Shown here piece after piece: positions 61,253 to 64,000 of a DNA stretch of 64,000 bases. The stretch is from UBA5336 sp039818165 (lineage in GTDB: Bacteria > Pseudomonadota > Alphaproteobacteria > Caulobacterales > Hyphomonadaceae). The DNA lies in contig JBCBUL010000003.1 of the NCBI GenBank assembly GCA_039818165.1, positions 62,001 through 126,000 on the forward strand, given 5' to 3'. Position 1 is the first letter of the stretch. Each line of letters opens with the position of its first letter. The translations under genes were made by a program, and so were the position numbers. The notes beneath the pieces are model-generated. The model searched no databases. It was not told where the DNA came from and saw only the letters and a program-made list of their open reading frames with translations.

Positions 61253-61287
61253 GCGCTGCGTGCGGCGATAAAGGCCGCAGCCAGCGC
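61253..61287 (+). other. intercistronic hairpin between atpB and atpE
   Basis: GCGCTG and CAGCGC bracket TGCGGC and GCCGCA, with a 2-by-2 mismatch in the middle and a 7-base loop. It begins 8 bases after the atpB stop. No T-tract follows, so it looks like an mRNA stability element, fitting the high atpE stoichiometry needed. Confidence 0.5.
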
Positions 61288-61363
61288 TTGACCCAATCCA
61301 AAGAACGCGCTTCACGGGCGCACAGACTTCAAGATCAAGCTTCCCAAACAGGAGATCGTCCCC

Positions 61364-61600
61364 ATGGAAGGTGATATCGCACTCGGCATGAAATACATCG
61401 GCGCTGGCCTGGCCACCATTGGTGCCATCGGCGCTGCCATCGGTGTGGGCAACATTTTCGGTAGCTTCCTGGACGGCGCGCTGCGCAACCCGTCTGCTGC
61501 CCCTGCCCAGACCGGTAACCTCTTCGTGGGCGCCGCCCTCGCAGAAGCCCTCGGCCTGTTCTCCATCGTGCTGGGCTTCCTGATCCTGTTTGCCGCTTAA
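61364..61600 (+). CDS. atpE: F0F1 ATP synthase subunit c
   Basis: 78 residues, two helices: IGAGLATIGAIGAAIGVGNI with glycine repeats and FVGAALAEALGLFSIVLGFL with the proton-carrying Glu (AEALGL). The ring of these subunits rotates as protons pass. GGAG lies upstream of the ATG. Confidence 0.97.
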   Translation: MEGDIALGMKYIGAGLATIGAIGAAIGVGNIFGSFLDGALRNPSAAPAQTGNLFVGAALAEALGLFSIVLGFLILFAA

Positions 61601-61681
61601 GGCCTTACGGATCCCTTCTTATGGGCAGCGGCGCGCTGTGATGTGCGCCGTGCCTTCCCCGCAGGATAAGAGACGAGCCCC

Positions 61682-62227
61682 ATGTCCCTGATCGCGCTCC
61701 TCGCCGATGGCGTAGACGACTACGCCGAAGCCGCTGACAAGCCCTTCCCGCCGTTCAATCCGGACTATTGGGAAAGCCAGGCCTTTTGGCTGCTGGTCAG
61801 CTTTGGCCTGCTCTACTTTATCCTGTCCCGCTTTATCCTGCCGCGCTTTGCAAACACGATTGAGCGCCGCTCATCGCGCATCGCTTCGGATCTGGATGAA
61901 GCTGCCCGCCTGAACGACGAAGCGACAGAGGCGCAGCAAGCGCTCGACCTCGCCATGGCGAAAGCCCGCTCTGAAGCGCGCGAAACTGCCGCCAAGACCC
62001 AGGCCCAGATCGACGCCTCCATGCGCGAAAAAACAGAGCGCGCTGACGCGGAAATTGAGGCAAAACTCGACGAGGCTGAAGAAAAAATCACAGCGCTGCG
62101 CGAAAGTGCCATGGCAAAGGTCGAGGATATCGCTGCCGAGGCCGCAGAAGCGCTTACAGGTCGCTTGGGCGCCAAAGTCAGTGCGGCAGACGCCAAGAAA
62201 GCGGTTCAGGCCGCGCTGCAGTCCTAG
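61682..62227 (+). CDS. F0F1 ATP synthase subunit b'
   Basis: 181 residues: membrane helix (QAFWLLVSFGLLYFILSRFI) then a long charged coiled coil (ERRSSRIASDLDEAARLNDE and later). Together with b it makes the peripheral stalk; the b/b' pair is typical of alphaproteobacteria. Its own start is at 61682 with no overlap. Confidence 0.93.
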   Translation: MSLIALLADGVDDYAEAADKPFPPFNPDYWESQAFWLLVSFGLLYFILSRFILPRFANTIERRSSRIASDLDEAARLNDEATEAQQALDLAMAKARSEARETAAKTQAQIDASMREKTERADAEIEAKLDEAEEKITALRESAMAKVEDIAAEAAEALTGRLGAKVSAADAKKAVQAALQS

Positions 62228-62241
62228 AAGGAACAGTCCCC

Positions 62242-62796
62242 ATGGTGAAACGCGTCATTGGTCTTTCCCTCGCCGCAGTTGCCTTCGCACCGGTCGCGCT
62301 CGCCGCTACGGACGGCCCCTGGTACACCGACCCTGCGAAGGGCCTCGCTCTTCTTGCGCTAATCATCTTCTTTGCCATTGTGTGGCGCGCTGGCGGCTTC
62401 GGCCTGATGGCCAACGGGATTGATGCCCGCGGCAAGGAAATCGCCTCGCGCATGGACGAGGCCAAGGATCTGCGCGATCAGGCAACAAAGATGCTCGCCG
62501 AGGCCGAGCGCAAGCAAAAGCAAGCCACGGAAGAAGCCAGCCGGATTGTTGCCCAGGCGAAATCCGATGCTGAAGCCATGCTGACCCAAGCCGAAGCTGA
62601 TATCAAAGACCGGATCGCACGCCGGGAGGCGCAGGCAGAATCAAGGATTGCCCGGGCTGAGGCCGACGCCGCCGCAGAAGTGCGTGAGGCAGCGGCAAAT
62701 GCCGCAACGAAAGCGGCCCGTGCGCTTCTCTCTTCCAAGGCGCCGGCTGACCAGTTTGATGCCGCCCTGGGCGAAGTTGAAAAGGCGCTCAGCTAG
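62242..62796 (+). CDS. atpF: F0F1 ATP synthase subunit b
   Basis: 184 residues: a signal-like N-terminus, a helix (ALLALIIFFAIVWRAGGFGL) and a long coiled coil (AKDLRDQATKMLAEAERKQK). Follows b' by 14 bases. It completes the F0 half of the operon; F1 genes must be elsewhere. Confidence 0.93.
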   Translation: MVKRVIGLSLAAVAFAPVALAATDGPWYTDPAKGLALLALIIFFAIVWRAGGFGLMANGIDARGKEIASRMDEAKDLRDQATKMLAEAERKQKQATEEASRIVAQAKSDAEAMLTQAEADIKDRIARREAQAESRIARAEADAAAEVREAAANAATKAARALLSSKAPADQFDAALGEVEKALS

Positions 62797-62863
62797 CGCC
62801 TGCTTCACCGGGGAATACAAAAACTTATCCTTCCCCACCCGGACCGGGGCGATACTGCGCCCC

Positions 62864-63313
62864 ATGGACACCCGCTCCCAAATCCTGCGTTGGCGCGAGA
62901 CCGTGCACCCGTTCTTCTGGCCGGTCTTCTTCTGGAACCTGCGCCGGTTTGCGGCGATACTTTCGCGCCGGCTGGAACAGAATGATGGCCAGGGCTTTAT
63001 TTCGTACGAAATCACATGGTGGGGCGGCATCCGCGTCTGGCGGACCATCGATCCCGACACTCCGTCATGGAACGTGGGGCTGGAGGGCTGTGCGCGGCGT
63101 GTGCATGTTGCCACGCTCGATGTGGGCGATCCTCATCTCTCATCCGGCGCCATCTTCGCCCTTCAGGCAGACAAGGCGAATGCCCTGACCTTGCTGAGAG
63201 CGCTCATGATCTCAACGCCGTACGCCCTTGGTCTCGCTTCCGCTGGGAAAAGGCTGCGCTTTGAACTGGCATTGGGCTGTTTCGCGGAGCCTGCGCACCT
63301 CAACACGAGCTAA
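62864..63313 (+). CDS. uncharacterised protein downstream of atpF
   Basis: 149 residues starting MDTRSQILRWRETVHPFFWP. A mildly hydrophobic N-terminal region (FFWPVFFWNLRRFAAILSRR) and an aromatic mid part (ISYEITWWGGIRVWRTIDPD). No family recognised. The ATG lies 67 bases after atpF, with the longer in-frame part overlapping atpF on a different frame, so I chose the internal ATG. Confidence 0.5.
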   Translation: MDTRSQILRWRETVHPFFWPVFFWNLRRFAAILSRRLEQNDGQGFISYEITWWGGIRVWRTIDPDTPSWNVGLEGCARRVHVATLDVGDPHLSSGAIFALQADKANALTLLRALMISTPYALGLASAGKRLRFELALGCFAEPAHLNTS

Positions 63314-63408
63314 AGTGGCGGGCCGCTGGCCCAATCCTGCAATTCGCTGAAACCGCCGCGCCCCTAAGGGTCTGCGGACGCGGGTGCTGCGTGCGCACGC
63401 TCTTATCG

Positions 63409-63783
63409 CTAAGCGGTGGGAGACTTGTCCCGGCCGAACACAAGCTTCATCAGCCAGTTTGGCGCAAAGCGCTCCACGAAGGGAAAGCGGACCAATACGC
63501 TTTCCATCCACCGCCGTCCCCAGAGAGAATTTCGTCCCAGCAAGACGACGCCAAGGATCACAATCGGCAAGCCAATCGGAATGAATGGAAAGGGCGTCAT
63601 GATGGCGATCGGCGTGCCGATGATGATAAAGAACAGGCCAAGCAGAGCGAAGATCTGGCGAATGATCGTGCGCATCCCCTGCCCCATCGCGGCGATAGGT
63701 TGGCCAACCAAGGGCTGAGGCCTTTCCTGGCCGAGGGGATCGCGGGAATCATCCATGGGTCTAATATGGGTAGTCATCATCAT
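63409..63783 (-). CDS. small membrane protein
   Basis: 124 residues with two or three hydrophobic segments at about 42-80 (IRQIFALLGLFFIIIGTPIA, FPFIPIGLPIVILGVVLLG) and a C-terminal MLKLVF-like tail (FAPNWLMKLVFGRDKSPTA). The P/G/I-rich central hairpin recalls PGPGW-type transmembrane proteins, but the match is only by feel. Start M1 at 63783 has two further in-frame ATG just after it. Confidence 0.5.
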   Translation of the reverse strand: MMMTTHIRPMDDSRDPLGQERPQPLVGQPIAAMGQGMRTIIRQIFALLGLFFIIIGTPIAIMTPFPFIPIGLPIVILGVVLLGRNSLWGRRWMESVLVRFPFVERFAPNWLMKLVFGRDKSPTA

Positions 63784-63908
63784 GCGGCCAGTCTCCCCAC
63801 AAAACTGTTCTTTGGATTTGGCAACTCTATGGCGGTATGGGTAATTTTCCGTCTGCGGAGTTGTTGAAATTCAACACATTCCGTTCAGGGCCTTTGAAGG
63901 ACGCCGAA

Positions 63909-64000
63909 ATGAAACTGCATTCAGTCCAGATGCTGCGCGCAGTGGCCGCCCTCCTTGTGGTCGGGTTTCATATTCGCGCCGTGCAGGCAGGCGCCATTGC
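63909..64000 (+). CDS. acyltransferase 3 family protein, cut by window edge
   Basis: The first 30 codons start MKLHSVQMLRAVAALLVVGF and continue HIRAVQAGAI. This is the first membrane helix of OafA/YrhL-type acyltransferases (the R.ia...V...H pattern, with His22 as the likely catalytic residue). The rest lies beyond the right edge. Confidence 0.75.
   Translation, partial: MKLHSVQMLRAVAALLVVGFHIRAVQAGAI

Noticed and set aside
60451..61296. 281-codon minus-strand frame opposite atpB
   Set aside because: Antisense shadow with a low-complexity, charged composition.

Overview
The window looks like a chromosomal segment of a GC-rich alphaproteobacterium, most likely of the Hyphomonadaceae/Caulobacterales group. 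The inference rests on gapR, ccrM next to mutY-dciA-dsbA-like-smc, an F0 operon ordered I-a-c-b'-b without F1 genes, the alphaproteobacterial L36 form, xseB-ispA-dxs, a CC_3452-family gene, a perfect CtrA box and a GTTC-N7-GTTC LexA box. I see no phage, IS element, CRISPR array, rRNA or plasmid backbone. Both edges cut genes (an HD hydrolase on the left, an acyltransferase on the right).

Layout. 1-5 kb: HD hydrolase end, CPA1 antiporter, motA. 5-14 kb: MFS/GNAT pair, MltB transglycosylase, L36, a run of short same-strand genes including gapR and an AIM24-like protein, SDR. 14-18 kb: thioredoxin-like lipoprotein, MBL hydrolase, signal peptidase I, histidine phosphatase, LuxR-type solo. 18.8-22 kb: xseB-ispA-dxs (isoprenoid precursor supply). 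22-29 kb: hydrolase, SCP2 protein, acyl-CoA carboxylase beta subunit, an OxyR-like regulator with no redox cysteines, a CoxE-like VWA protein, tRNA-Gln(UUG). 29-33.4 kb is the most unusual part: rtcB behind a promoter, a 27-codon leader ORF, three back-to-back hairpins and an intrinsic terminator, then a 730-residue protein joining a TIR domain, one membrane segment, cysteine repeats and a LysM-like end. 33-43 kb: acyl-CoA dehydrogenase, sulfotransferase, TonB-dependent receptor, a low-complexity Ala-rich protein, TlpA-like lipoprotein, thiolase. 43-51.7 kb: BON-LysM protein, arsR-cadI/arsI, haloalkane dehalogenase, speD, GT39, MaoC, HAD. 51.7-64 kb: SOS-box radical SAM gene, ccrM, mutY, dciA, DsbA-like, smc, atpIBE-F'-F.

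How the parts connect. The right-hand third is a cell-cycle and chromosome block: ccrM (GANTC methylation), dciA (helicase loading), smc (segregation) and mutY (repair), with a CtrA box and GANTC sites in their promoters; gapR at 11 kb belongs to the same biology. Fatty-acyl metabolism genes (acyl-CoA dehydrogenase, thiolase, MaoC, SCP2, carboxyltransferase) are scattered. The best candidates for undescribed systems are the rtcB leader, the TIR-TM-Cys repeat-LysM protein, the cysteine-less OxyR with its OxyR-type site and divergent 63-codon ORF, and the LexA-controlled PA0069-family radical SAM gene. All calls are by reading; no database search was run.
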